A stretch of DNA of 64,000 nucleotides from Siphonodentalium dalli (GCA_032622095.1 CP136069.1:107166278-107230277); one strand, 5' to 3'; positions 19,161 to 30,358 are shown, numbered from the stretch's first letter. Notes: a model not told the origin generated them from the letters alone. Program-made: numbers and translations.

Positions 19161-20140
19161 CCAACGATCTCCACCAGTCCTCCACAAGGGAGGACTGCCG
19201 GTGGAGTGGCAGAGGCTGTTAATCCCCCCACCATCTCCTCCGGGGAGAGATCAGCCCTACCACTCCAGTGGAGCGCCCTTTCCAGTCCTAGACTGGCATC
19301 CCACAAGAGGAATGGAGTGTCATGGCTCCAACCCCCCGAGGCTTTATCGTGGTGTGGGTATTGGGCGACCTATCGGTATCTACGCCCCCATAAACCCACT
19401 AGTGTCTACCTGCATTAGGGGAGGTATCTCCAATGCAGAACGGGAGAGGGGCTGGTTCAGCCTAGTTGTGACGAGCCTGTTACCCTGACCCGCCCTCTCG
19501 ACCTGAGGGGGAGTTCGAGGCCCGCCAGGTTTTGCAACCTTGGCTGGCGGGGAACTCCGCACAGGAACGGCTTTACCCCCCACAGGGGGTACCACCAGTT
19601 CCTGCTGTCCTCCGGATCGCCCAGAGTCCCTGGGCCTCGACCTGGGGATTGCTCTCCCAGTCAGTACCCCCGGGTCCCGACGCCACCCTAGAGGACTCCC
19701 CCATGCCCCCCTGCCATGCTCACTACCTGGCCTGGCTGGGGGCCCGCTGTGCCGAGGCTTGGGAGTTTGCACCACCTGACCCGCGACACTGCGGGAGACC
19801 GCAGAACTAAGGCAGGTGTCGTGGCCGGTGGAGCCCGGGGCGTTGCTGCCCGCGGATCCCCATTGACCCCGAAACCGGCCCGCCACAACCTTGCTGCCAC
19901 CCAGCGAAGTACTCTCCAATGGAATAGGAGAGTAATGTTCTCTGGGTGGGCCAGCACCCTCCCATACGCATCAAACTTTGTGGCCTTAGTTGGGCTGATC
20001 TCGAAGGCCCTCTCCAGCTCCCCAACCTGATGCCTCATAGGCTCTGAGATAGGGAACGGGAAAGGGCCCTCCCGAGCCGCCACCCCCGCCAAGGCCTCCA
20101 AGGTAACCCTTAAGGGTTTCACGTAGGCCATGAGAGCCGT
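19161..20140. other. GC-rich unassigned segment with overlapping ORFs
   Basis: About 1 kb of much higher GC than its surroundings. Minus-strand frames 19688-20146 (VGELERAFEISPTKATKFDA, ITLLFHWRVLRWVAARL) and 19380-19919 (Pro/Arg/Gly-rich) are open, and plus-strand frames are open as well, as is common in GC-rich DNA. The first could be a gag-like remnant but I recognise no family. A 9-bp hairpin, CAGTCCTCC with GGAGGACTG, lies near 19176-19198. Confidence 0.45.
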
Positions 20141-20158
20141 CCGCATTCTGGGAGTCTA
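20141..20158 (-). pseudogene. Short gypsy1' remnant of the RNase H end
   Basis: CATTCTGGGAGTCTACT here equals 2336-2352 in the first copy. It is joined directly to RT sequence at 20159, so about 2.4 kb of first-copy DNA (RNase H and its transposon) is absent in this copy. Confidence 0.7.
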
Positions 20159-20526
20159 CTATTTTTGGGCTTCAATTTAAGCTTGTAATGTATGAACCGA
20201 ACAAACACTTTCTCCAAGTTCTCAAATTGGGACTCCATAGATACCGATAGTACAGAAATATCATCCAAAAAGGCCAAAGCCATCGGCTATGTATACATGG
20301 AAGTGCGCCTGGTTAGCATCTAGTCGGGACCTTATTTTATGTTTACTTATTGTTTGAAAACATGCATCCCCTACAGTTACTGAATTTAAACCCCTGAAGT
20401 CCAAAGCCCACCGCACTGAACCACATCGTTTTCGCAATAACACCGGCGCGCTTGTCCATTCGGAATCACTGGGGCGTATTATTCCTGCTTTTAACATTCC
20501 CGTTAGAAGTTTTTCTTCCTCCTCTG
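20159..20526 (-). pseudogene. gypsy1' reverse transcriptase palm, internally deleted
   Basis: Second copy of 4757-5129, nearly identical (for example AHFHVY for AHFQVY; an extra G in the TTTTTGGGC run). It keeps the first catalytic Asp (SRLDANQ) and the FLDD block, and shares the loss of the PFGL region. The upstream residues read from the LTR (MYPYWH) are not RT. Confidence 0.88.
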
Positions 20527-21280
20527 TGTGCCAATACGGGTACATATAACTCTTAAGGCTATCAGAACGGTTTGATTATTTATTTACAACAAAGTCAATA
20601 ATGTTCAATCATCGGCATCTGGGTTTCTCCTGGTTGAGTTTAACTTTCTGTCGTCTGCTCGGTTTAGGGTCTTCTTCCGTCTTCTTAGATTGGGCGTGTC
20701 TCTTGTCTTCTACTCGGTTGAGTTCCGGTTGAGTTTGTCTTCCTGTCGGCGCATCAGTGGGGCGTTTGTTAGAAATACCAGCTCATAATGTTTACCTTGT
20801 ATTTTCGTCCATTGCTCCAAACTGCTCTTCTACGCGTCCGAGGATTCTTGGTGATCGCTGGGGTGGTTGGTTAGAACTGGCCTCGGTTCTCAATTCGTCT
20901 GCCTTCAAATACGGAGACGGTATTATTCCGGGTCGGTTCGCATTTCATGGTACGTCAATTGGGGCGTTTCTAGGTTAACCAGGCGGAGCAGTTTTCCTGT
21001 GTGTTCTTCAAACTCTGCTCCCTATCCATTACGCTGTGTTAGGTTTCAGTAGCTTTCCCTGGCGAAGTATCTAGTCTCGCTAATCCCAAGATCGGTCTGT
21101 TTACTCCCCAATTATCCACCTGTGTATGTGTCGGACATGGGTACTGCCTGGATGTCCGCTAATCTAGGTGTAGCCGACAGGGGCGCTGATATCTGTGGTA
21201 ATCTAGCGACCCCTGCGACTTAGAGATTGTCTGTCTTCTTCCCGGGTTGAAAGTTATGTCCCTGGGGTTGTCTTGGCACA
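20527..21280 (-). mobile_element. Solo LTR of the gypsy2 family in gypsy1'
   Basis: 754 bp, TGTGCCAA...TTGGCACA, flanked by TCTG at 20523-20526 and 21281-21284: the same site and duplication as 5130-5910. It is therefore the same insertion event copied with its surroundings. It lacks about 27 bp present in the other copy near 5768-5794 (TGTTTTTGATGTCCAG...). Confidence 0.9.
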
Positions 21281-21623
21281 TCTGTAAAACATGCTGGGAC
21301 TCGGCGCATTCTATTTTTAACAGGACGGGCATCACCCGTGGGAATATTATGTTTCAGTGCTGTAAAATCCCCCAAATCATTTTCATCTTTCGCAAATGCC
21401 AATTGGTACCGAATTAATAATTTTTTCAATTCTACAGCTTGTTCGGGAGACAACAATTCCCGAGAACGATCAAAAAGATCTTCTAAATACTCAGGGAGTT
21501 CATCTCCCTTACATAAATAGGGGGTCACATCTGGTTCTTCTATATCTAATTTTCTGATGTCAACAACTTCTGAATCACCATTTGTTATTGCGGTCCCCAC
21601 CATTCGGCCAGCTTTAAGCTTGA
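21281..21623 (-). pseudogene. gypsy1' RT N-terminal extension
   Basis: Copy of 5911-6258 (LPEYLEDLFDRSRELLSPEQ, LAFAKDENDLGDF). It is cut at 21623 (AAGCTTGA) by the foldback element; 14 bp present in the first copy (TATCCCCATCTGAT) are missing at the cut. Confidence 0.88.
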
Positions 21624-22945
21624 AAATGCTCGGATCGATACAAGTCGGATAAAAGCGCCATTTTTTAGTATCTTGTAGGACAGCATCTCTAGTCTAGGAA
21701 TTTTCTCAAGAACCAACTTTTTGACCGACGTAGAGCCAAAAATTCAAGATGGCGTCCAAGATGGCCGCCAGTTTGACGGTGGCACACCTAATAGATCTGC
21801 TTCTCGATTTGATATGGTAAACATAATGAATTTCCCCACATTGTATAATAATGGTGTTTATAGAATAACAACCTTGACTCTTAGTTGAAAAATGGCCGCA
21901 ATTATTCAAGATGGATGCCAAAATGGCGGCCAAAACATGAGAAATTGGGTTTTTTCATTATTTTGTTATTAAATACTTTACAATTTTCGAGATAATATAA
22001 GAGAAGATATCAACTATGTGTTCATTATTTGATGGGATAACTTCTGTGGAAAAGTCATGCACATTAAAGGTGAAGTAGTATTGTTCGTTCTGGTAGTAAT
22101 GTAAGATAGAATATGTGCTATATAAAATGAATGAAATTATTCTCAGACTGTGTTTCATTCTGTAAATGCTTAATAACCAACCGTGAATGACACTAATGTC
22201 ATCAATTCTATTTGCGACACTACAATATGGTTGGATCAAATGAATACAACTTTGTATGTCGAGATGTTTACGAATAAAAAATCAATTTAGTAGTTGATTT
22301 ACCACGAATTTAGGAAACACTAAACGACAGACCCCATATTCATCAAACTCAATTTGGTTCTCAAAAAACAAGAACATATGGAATATATTCAGCAACATAT
22401 CTTCATCATCAGGCCTCGTATTCAAATTACCAATACTTAAATTCAGTGTTTTATGTCCAATTATACACAACATGATTGAAGCATATACTCGAAAGTATAT
22501 TTGAGTTCGGAATAAGAAATAATATTATTTCCTTGTATCATATAGTGTCCTCAATTATTCCCGCAACAGAACATGAAGTAATCATGCGAATAGCACATAT
22601 TCAACAGTATATACATTAGTGCAATGTATTGCATATATATGCATATGTATAATTTTGTATGTTCTATTGTTGCTGGGATATACTCCATGGGGCCATGTTG
22701 TGGGAAGACGGGATCAGCAAATATTAAAATACACTTTGTTTTAATAAATTGAATTGACAATTCACTACTCACAACCACATCTGCACAACTACGTACATGG
22801 AAGTTTGCTTTTTGAACATTTGCACCTGGAACAAACCGATTTGCAAACACAGTTATTCAATTCGGTGCACACTCTCGCCACTTCTGTGGTTGTCATCCAT
22901 ACAGGAACAAAATAATCATTAATAAATATCCACCAGAAGGAGTCA

Positions 22946-23626
22946 CATTGTGGGGGAACTGTTTCACCAGAATCAATTATATTACCCTTCCGGTTCCGTC
23001 TCCATCAAATTAAGTTCCGACTCTTTCGCGGTTTGTTAAAAAAATATTCGATAGGTTTTGATAGGTTGTTTATACACTGACTGTCAATACAGAAAGTATT
23101 CTCCAATAACAATCGACAGATTCGGTCTTTGTATGTGCAAAATCGGATGCTTGTTGTGCACATTTAGAGACGTGCATTTGAGTGTATTTCCCACGAGAAT
23201 TAAGCAGCAGTTTGATGCTCAGATTTGATCACATTCAATTTGGGCTGGAACTTGTCAGGTTTTATGATAGAAAATGTGGTTATTATAGTGTTCGATCATA
23301 CAGAGATACATGTTCCAGCCCAACTAAAAGTGTCAAGGCCGATAAACTTATCAAATTGCTGCTTAATTTAAATAGGAAATGCACAAAAATGCATTATGCC
23401 TCTAAGTGTGCACAAAATTGCTGATTTCGCATTATTATCATCAATAAGCACGAGCAAAGACCTAATCTACGGATATTTGTTTAGAAAATAGTTCTGTTTT
23501 GACATTTAGTGTATAAATGGCGGTCAAAACTTTGAAAATATTTGTTTTAAATCGCGAAAGAGTCGGGACTTAGTTCGATAGAGACAGAACCAGAATCGAT
23601 TCTTGTGAAATAGTTTTCCCCCAGTG
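22946..23626. mobile_element. 681-bp nested foldback element (MITE-like)
   Basis: Inserted in the left arm of the 4.76-kb foldback. Ends CATTGTGGGGGAAC and GTTTTCCCCCAGTG are inverted, and inverted similarity (TTTCAC-AGAATC, CCGACTCTTTCGCG) runs through most of the element to a centre near 23280 (GGGCTGGAAC / GTTCCAGCCC). Flanked by AGTCA at 22941-22945 and 23627-23631. The right arm of the outer element has no insertion at the matching place (near 25340). No ORF of note. Confidence 0.85.
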
Positions 23627-23814
23627 AGTCAGATGCTGGACACTTTGCATCTATTATGGGGCTCACAGTCCATATACCAACCTGATATATACTAGTAACA
23701 CGATTTCTTTGGTGGTAACTGTTCGTGTGCACGGCCTTTGCTGAACATTTCATGTCTATCTTCATTAACTGAGGTCATGTTCGCAGATTTGTCATAAACA
23801 ATCACGACGAAATG

Positions 23815-24450
23815 CTAAATACACACAAATAGTGGTGATGGAACATTAAGTACCACAAAAGGATTCCTCGTAATTGACATCAAGCATTCTGTTAGCCCTG
23901 GGTAAGCTTTGCAATCATCCCAAAATGTGCGCTTGCCCTTACCAATGAAAAAGGAAGTTGAGTCGCATCCTGATATCGCATGGAAATTATGTAATATTGG
24001 AAGCACAGTTGAATTTTTTTCTGAGCCCAATTGAATTGTACATATCAACTATGTTGCGGATAACATGGGATTTAGACTTGCCGAGAGACACAGTTTCAAA
24101 TCTTTGCATTGGAGTAGCATAACATGCAGATGTCACAGCAGAATCACGATAATATCCTTGTCAACAGTACGAAAAATAATCGATGAATAATGAGTGTGTA
24201 GCATATGAGATATATGTCCGACTAATCTACTGTCAGCTTCTTCATACGTATATCCAAAGAGTATAGGTTACACATTTGGACGGTGTCATCATCCTCCGTT
24301 ACGAAGATGGTTTTCCCTGTTAGGGTTTCCAATTTAAAGAGACATTCATTGACCAATGCAAACAATTCTTGCCTGTTGTGGTGTTTCTGAGAAAGTCATT
24401 CCAATTCGGTTGATTTTTTGAAGTAAGCCCTAACCTTACATCGAATGCCG
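23815..24450 (-). pseudogene. Decayed ORF in left arm and loop of the foldback (EADTR/DTDV/GCDT-type)
   Basis: The minus strand, over several frames, reads YEEADSRLVGHISHML, then IIFRTVDKDIIVIL, then NSTVLPILHNFHAISGCDST and FFIGKGKRTFWDDC. From memory this order matches a large uncharacterised protein family multiplied in invertebrate genomes (motifs EADTR, RTVDTDV, GCDT, GKGK). Its function is not established to my knowledge; a PIN-like nuclease fold is a guess. Stops and frameshifts show it is dead here. A mirror copy is at 24779-25092. Confidence 0.5.
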
Positions 24451-24778
24451 CAACCACGTTTCTCTCACGTTCCTGTTTCGATACTACCCTATATTTACCT
24501 GTCTAAAACCAAGTCAATACTTGTACAATCTGCGAGCTGCATCATAACATATGGAATAAACTTTGTGCGATATACATTGAGAAGGTAAGCCCGACTTCAG
24601 GTGTCAGTAAATGTATCAGAGCACCTCCGTCGAACACCTTACACTCGACCTTTGGATTTGGCTCTGCAGTTTCTATGCAGTTTGAATAGGATGGGGCCTT
24701 CATGCAGCTTAGGAAGTCACATTTATTACCGCCCCTCCTTTTATAGATGGGGGAATCGCTGGTTTTGGTGTGAGAAGA

Positions 24779-25092
24779 ACATATATTTCATATGCTACAA
24801 ACCGATAATTCATCGATTATTGTTCACACTGTTGACACATATATTATCGTGATCATGTTGGGACATCTGCATGCTATGCTTCTTCAATGCAAACATTTGA
24901 AACTGTTTGTCTTTCGAGAAGTCTAAATCCCATGTTACCTACAATATATGTGCAATTCAATGGGCTAAACAAAATTCAACTGTACTTCCAATATTCCATC
25001 CGATATCAGGATGCGACTCAACTTCCCTTTTCCTTGGTAAGGGTAAGCGCAATTTTGGGATGCTTGTAAAGCTTAGCTCACAGAATGCTTGA
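24779..25092 (+). pseudogene. Mirror copy of the decayed ORF in the right arm
   Basis: The plus strand reads SSIIVHTVDTYIIV and NSTVLPIFHPISGCDST with LFLGKGKRNFG, the inverted counterpart of 23815-24217. The two copies have different stops, so they have decayed separately. Confidence 0.5.
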
Positions 25093-26386
25093 TGCCAATT
25101 ACGAGGAATCCATGTGTGGTTCTTGATGTTTCATCACCACTATTGAGTGTATTTAGCATTTCGTTGAGATTGTTTATGACAAATCTGTGAACCTGACCTC
25201 AGTTAATGAAGCTAGACATGAAATGTTCAATACCACCAACGAGGAACATGCTCTTTCAAATGAATATCGTGCTATATATATCAGACTGGTATCTGGACTG
25301 TAAGCCCCACAGTAGATGCAAAGTTTCCAACACCTGACTTCTTTGGATGGAAATTGATTGACAGTTCTTTTGTTACTGTATGGATGACAACCCAGACGCA
25401 GATAGAGAGTGTACAGAGTTGATTAAATGTGTTTGCATATCGGTTTGTTTCAGGTAAAAATGTTCAAGAAGCAAACTTCCATGTACGAAGTTGTGCAGCC
25501 GTGTGGTTGTGAGAAGTGAATTGTTCAATTCAGTTTTTTAAAACAAAGTGCATTTTCAAATTTCATAGTATTTATAATTTGAATACGAGTCCGGATGATG
25601 AAGATGTGTTGCAGAATACCTTCCATGTGTTCCTGTTTTGAGAACCAAATTGAGTTTGACGATTATGGGTTTTGTCATTTGGTGTTTCCTAATTTCGTGG
25701 TAAATCCACTACTAAATTGTTATTTGTAAATATCTCGATATTAAAATGTTTATTCAATTTATCCAACCATATAGTAGTGTCGCAAATAGAATTGAAGACA
25801 TCAGAGCCATTCATGGTTCGTTTCTAAGCATTTACAGAATGAAAACCTGTCGGAGAATAATTTTGCTCATTTACATAGCACATATTCTACCTCACATTTG
25901 TACCAGAACAAACTACACTACTTCGCCTTTAGTGTGCATGACTCTTTCACAGAGGTTATTCCATCGAATAGTCAACACATTGTTGATATCTTCTCTTATA
26001 TTATCTCGAAAATTGTAAAGTATTTAAACAAAAATAAGGAAAACAAAAAAACATTTCCATTTTTTTGCCGCCATTTTGGCATCCATCTTGAATAATTGTG
26101 GCCATTTTTCAACTAAAAGTGGGGGCTATTATTCGATAACCACCATTCTTAGATAATAGGGTGGAATTCGTTATGTTAAACATATAAAATTGAGAAGCAA
26201 AGCTATTAAGTGTACCACCGTCAAACCGGCGGCCATCTTGGACGCCATCTTAAATTTTCGGCTCTACGTCAGTCAAAAAGTTGGTTCTTGAGAAAATTCC
26301 TAGACTAGAGATGCTGTCCAACAAGATATTAAAAAATGGCGCTTTTATCCGACTTGTATTGATCAAAACGCTAACTACCTACACTA

Positions 26387-27066
26387 ATATGTTTAGGAAC
26401 ACCATCATAGGCTTAGTTTTTGCCCTATGAAATGTCACCGGTACCAAACTGGGTTCTATGACATAATCCGGTAAATTGATTCTTTGTTCAATAGCTACAT
26501 ATTTAGCTGAATTTGCGGGAATAATTACCGATTTAGTCAAGGCAATTGTGACATGCCTTGCTGCTTCAGAGGGTCCTGATGTGTACAATTTCATGGGAAT
26601 TATTTCATCTCCCAAATACATATAATTTTCTTTCAAATTTAAGGACGCCTCAAATTCCTTCAGAAAATCTAATCCCAAAATACACTGTCCTCAAATACCA
26701 ACGCCTTCCCACTCTCATGCGTATTGGGCCAACTACTTTACCCGTGATTGTATTTTGGTCCCGGCCTGCAGTTTGTACTTTTATTTCCTTAACTAGTTTG
26801 GGTACAGGTGCAAAGCTTTTGAAAATGTCATCCGATATTACCGTGACCTCTGCCCCATTATCCACCAGGCAGTCGAGTTCTACATTTTCCACAGTATATG
26901 ATAGTCGCTCTGTCAATTGCGCGATTTTAATTATCTCCGGGGATCTATTACTTTCCCCGTACCTTTCGGTGCTATCGCGAGCGCTCACGGCCGGCTGTAT
27001 ATCTGTTACTTGGGTTTTGCCTTTGTATTCAAGGGGAGTTAATGGGGTCGGCTCTGTACCTAGCAA
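26387..27066 (-). pseudogene. gypsy1' aspartic protease
   Basis: Copy of 6281-7029. The downstream block (GLDFLKEFEASLNLKENYMY) and the active-site block are both present, but the active site reads VDNGAEVTVI, so the Thr of the first copy's Asp-Thr-Gly is Asn here. Relative to copy 1 it lacks 12 bp (CCTGAATACCCA), about 58 bp in the N-terminal spacer, and about 24 bp before GLDFL. It keeps 8 bp (near 26700) that copy 1 has lost. Confidence 0.88.
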
Positions 27067-27112
27067 TCCTGCTCCGACCCACTGCTGTTTAAATCCACAT
27101 TTTCCATGAATG

Positions 27113-27442
27113 CTACCCTTTGGGGATTTTTTGGTGCCCCCGGAACCGCGCCAGAATTTTATTTAGCCGACCTTTCCGGGCCCTCCGGATTTTAAAGTTG
27201 ATCCTGAAATCGCAAGTCCAATCCGTCGCTGCGTAGCAGGTTGATGATTCGTCGGAGTAGTTCGCAACAGCGGCATCGGTGAATGAGAGGCCTCCGTTGT
27301 TCGTATGCCGTCGGTGTCGTTGGTACGGCTGCTGTCGGGCTCTAGCGTAGGTTCGCTGGCGAGTCTGGATCGGCTGTCGGTGTTCGTCCGTGAAGTAGTA
27401 CCAATCGGGGTCGATGTCGATGAGTGCATCTTCAGTTTCTCT
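27113..27442 (-). pseudogene. gypsy1' gag-like region, truncated
   Basis: Copy of 7074-7388 (DPDWYYFTDEHRQ, RARQQPYQRHRRH). It ends at about 27442 (CAGTTTCTCT), where LTR sequence begins. It has nothing upstream that corresponds to the candidate LTR at 7670-8123. Confidence 0.75.
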
Positions 27443-27520
27443 GGCGAAGTATCTAGTCTCATTAATCCCAAGATCGGTCTGTTTACTCCCCAATTATCCA
27501 CCTGTGTATGTGTCGGACAT
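27443..27520 (-). mobile_element. gypsy2-family LTR remnant
   Basis: GGCGAAGTATCTAGTCTCAT to TGTCGGACAT equals the last ~78 bp of the truncated LTR at 14863-14940 and is joined to X' at the same base as in the first copy. Confidence 0.85.
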
Positions 27521-29502
27521 GTCGCTAGAGATTTTAGAAATAAGGGCGGAATCAACTATACTCTGATTCCACTAACTGAGCACGGAATCAACTATATACT
27601 GATTCCACTAACTGAGCACAGAGCATGCTTTGCATATCCATATGCACTATATATGTTTGTACATAACAGAGCAGAATCAACTATACACTGGTTCCACTAA
27701 CTGAGCACATAATACGCTATGCATATCCAAATGCACTATATGATTGTACATATACGGAATTTGGTATCTAGTTACGGATTAGTTCCATACGTATCAGTAT
27801 GTTATCCTTTGAAGAACCATACTGAGATACCCGCTGACACCACGGGTCACAAAACGGAAAATGGAGGAACCACAAAGGCAACAGGCCTCAATGAACTCAT
27901 GAAACTCATTGTTATTTGTCAGTTGTGACACGATAACTGCTATACATGTACACCACATTCATGGCTTGTTTCGGTTGACATTAAATGGATTTTAATGTAT
28001 TTTCTTCTTATCACTGGTGACTTCGAACAACCGACTTTACCACCCTAGGTTTTAATTACCTTCCCGGGTTACATCCACACACCGATTGATTAGATATATG
28101 TGGTCAAATTGACTACTGCGGGAGCTCATAAGGCCAATAGTAATTATGATTTAATTAAATAATAACTGTTACTATCTAATATGCACATAAAACTCGGTCT
28201 CTCTTGCATATAGAGATACATCACCGATAGGACCTCAGTGGTACAGCATTTGCATCGGCTCCATGCAACTGGTGTCAATTAAATTGATAGCCACTCCCAC
28301 TACTAAGCACCCATCGCCCATTGGATCTGAATGTGTGTTGACTTATCCACATATGACACACGGCTCAACTGCAGACTGTCTCCAGTCTTGAGATAGACTC
28401 GGCTTTCGACAGACCCTATTCTAATCTTGCCAGCCAACTATGACATGTGGTTCATTCCACATTGTTCTCTCGCTTCGGCGATCGAGGTTTGAGCTGAGGT
28501 GATTCCCCCGACAGGGGCGTTTGTCTGTCTGAGTGGTGTACCCACTCCTCGCATTAGAGCGACTGAGGGGCATAAACAAAGAACACTGAGTAGCTCGAGC
28601 GTTACATCAGAAACAAAAAGAATCGTAGAGCCAAGCAACAACATGAGAAAGTAATATCTCGCTCCAGTTTGTACAACTCGCCTGAACACAAATTAGATCA
28701 GGCTATGGAGTTGATACGGAATTTCTCCTACCACCCTCTATCTAATGATGAGATTATGGTTCTGGGCTTGGGCCTCACCTCACACCAACGTCTAAGATAA
28801 ACAGAATTGGTATATTGCAAGACTGAACGTTTTTGAGCGCAGTTTCCTTGCACAATAATCAAGGATATTGACACAGCCGATAATCCACTTTATGGGTGTC
28901 CAGACACTTATCAAACAGATTCGGGCGTACTCCTTTGTCACAGCAGGGCATTGTCCGATGCCGAGCGCTATGCGATTTGATTGCGCCTACACATATGGCG
29001 TTGAACGAGGGTGACCTAACACTGTAATTGATACCAAATGTCGCTACGATCAAACAAGTTTGATCATGGGACATCTTGACTGCCATGGCACATCTATGCC
29101 GAAATCACAGCCGTGCCATCAAATGCGCATCAATCATAGGAATTTTCCTATGTCTGGCTGTTGGCATATTTTGAGATCCAGCACATCAATGCGGTATTAA
29201 TTGGTTCTTTGATTCCCTTACATAATACCCTGGTGCCTATATCGCATATGTCTCCCCAGAATTAATTCTGGCTACCCGAGATTACGGTTTAACGCAGACT
29301 TAGCCAACCGTGGTTTATTTACATGGGTATCAAACATGTACACCTGCACATCTATACCAAGCTGTCTGCCGTACAAGGTCAACAATTGAAACATATCCTT
29401 GTTACATATACAGGCACAATGTGCACCAAGGCTGCATGCACTATTCTTCTGTGACGTTAAAGTCGAGCTAGTGTTGAAGTATCGGGCCTTCCTCACCTGA
29501 AT
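27521..29502. other. Segment X' (copy 2), unassigned
   Basis: Second copy of 14941-17044, nearly collinear. Differences: one instead of two 142-bp units (28437-28560), a small insertion near 29112 (CCGTGCCATCAA) and scattered substitutions. It holds the tRNA-like and RT-linker-like stretches again. The end at 29502 passes directly into a 5S-like unit, whereas X continues to 17060 and beyond. Confidence 0.65.
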
Positions 29503-29567
29503 AGGGCTGGACGTTGCTTAACTTAGGTGATCGGTCGAGAACCGGTGATTTCAACGTGAAATGGCCG
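29503..29567 (-). pseudogene. 5S rRNA-like 5' part (i)
   Basis: ACGGCCATTTCACGTTGAAA through TTAAGCAACGTCCAGCCC, then cut at segment X'. Confidence 0.8.
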
Positions 29568-29571
29568 TTTT

Positions 29572-29691
29572 GTCTACAGCACCCGAGATTCCCAGGCGGT
29601 CACCCATCCAGGTACTAACCGGGCTCGACGTTGCTTATAACTTCGGTGATCGGACGAGAACCAGTGGTTTCAACGTGATATGGCCGTAGGC
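29572..29691 (-). rRNA. 5S rRNA-like, full length (j)
   Basis: 120 bp, GCCTACGGCCATATCACG to GTGCTGTAGAC, with intact GGATGGGTGACCGCC. There is a 2-bp insertion (AAGTTATAAGC for AAGTTAAGC), shared with copy m. It abuts copy i with almost no spacer. Confidence 0.85.
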
Positions 29692-29750
29692 ATGAAGTCC
29701 CTGTAATGTGAACATCATATGTGTTTGAAAAATTTAAATGTAAATGTTTT

Positions 29751-29811
29751 GTCTACAGCACCCTTGATTCCCAGGCGGTCACCCATCCAAGTACTAACGG
29801 GCTCGACGTTA
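29751..29811 (-). pseudogene. 5S rRNA-like 3' fragment (k)
   Basis: AACGTCGAGCCCGTTAGTAC to GTGCTGTAGAC; the 5' half is replaced by the spacer repeat S. Confidence 0.8.
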
Positions 29812-30358
29812 TTCCATTTTTCGGTCGAAATATTTTCTAAGTCGTATGTCTAGCGCCGAACGCCTAACCAACTTCACACGAGCAGCCTGACATTCGAATT
29901 TCATTTTAGAATTTCCTTGACAATTTTGACCAGATTCGAGAGGGGGAGCACGAATTGGGTCAAAACATGATGTTTCGCGCAACAAACTCGAAATCTATTT
30001 TTGGGTTGAAATATTTTCTTTTATCTAAGTCGAACGCCTAACTGAAAGCCAGCATGACATTCGATTTCACTTAAAATCTTGAACTCGGCAACAGTCTGCG
30101 ACCCGTGCATTTGGTTATGAAGATTACTACTGGGGACACACTTCCTCGCCAAATTTGGAGTCGATCGGTCAACAAACGAGGCCTGTCCCCTCTATAGAAC
30201 TTTATATATTTTGTGTCGAAAATTTGATTGAGAGAGCACGAATTTGGGTAAAAAGAACACTTTTAGCGCAAAAAACTAAAATTCAATTTTTCGATCGAAA
30301 TATTTTCTAAGTCGTATGTCTAGCGCCGAACGCCTAACCAACTTCACACGAGCAGCCT
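29812..30358. repeat. Spacer repeat S (block 2)
   Basis: Same sequence as 17472-18035, from ATTCCATTTTTCGGTCG to CACACGAGCAGCC, with point differences. Confidence 0.8.

Larger units (their letters stand above)
21624..26386. mobile_element. 4.76-kb foldback element
   Basis: Left arm 21633-24217 and right arm 24779-26366 are inverted repeats over their whole length. The outer ends share ATACAAGTCGGATAAAAGCG and TCTCAAGAACCAACTTTTTG. The left arm is longer because of a 681-bp insertion. The arms differ at many positions, so the palindrome is old. The central loop is 24218-24778. The right end has about 20 bp beyond the repeat. No target duplication was found; instead 14 bp of target are missing. 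No transposase is recognised. Confidence 0.85.

Noticed and set aside
19380-19919. Host protein gene in the GC-rich island
   Set aside because: Low-complexity composition, several overlapping frames on both strands, no recognisable domain, flanked by truncated repeats.
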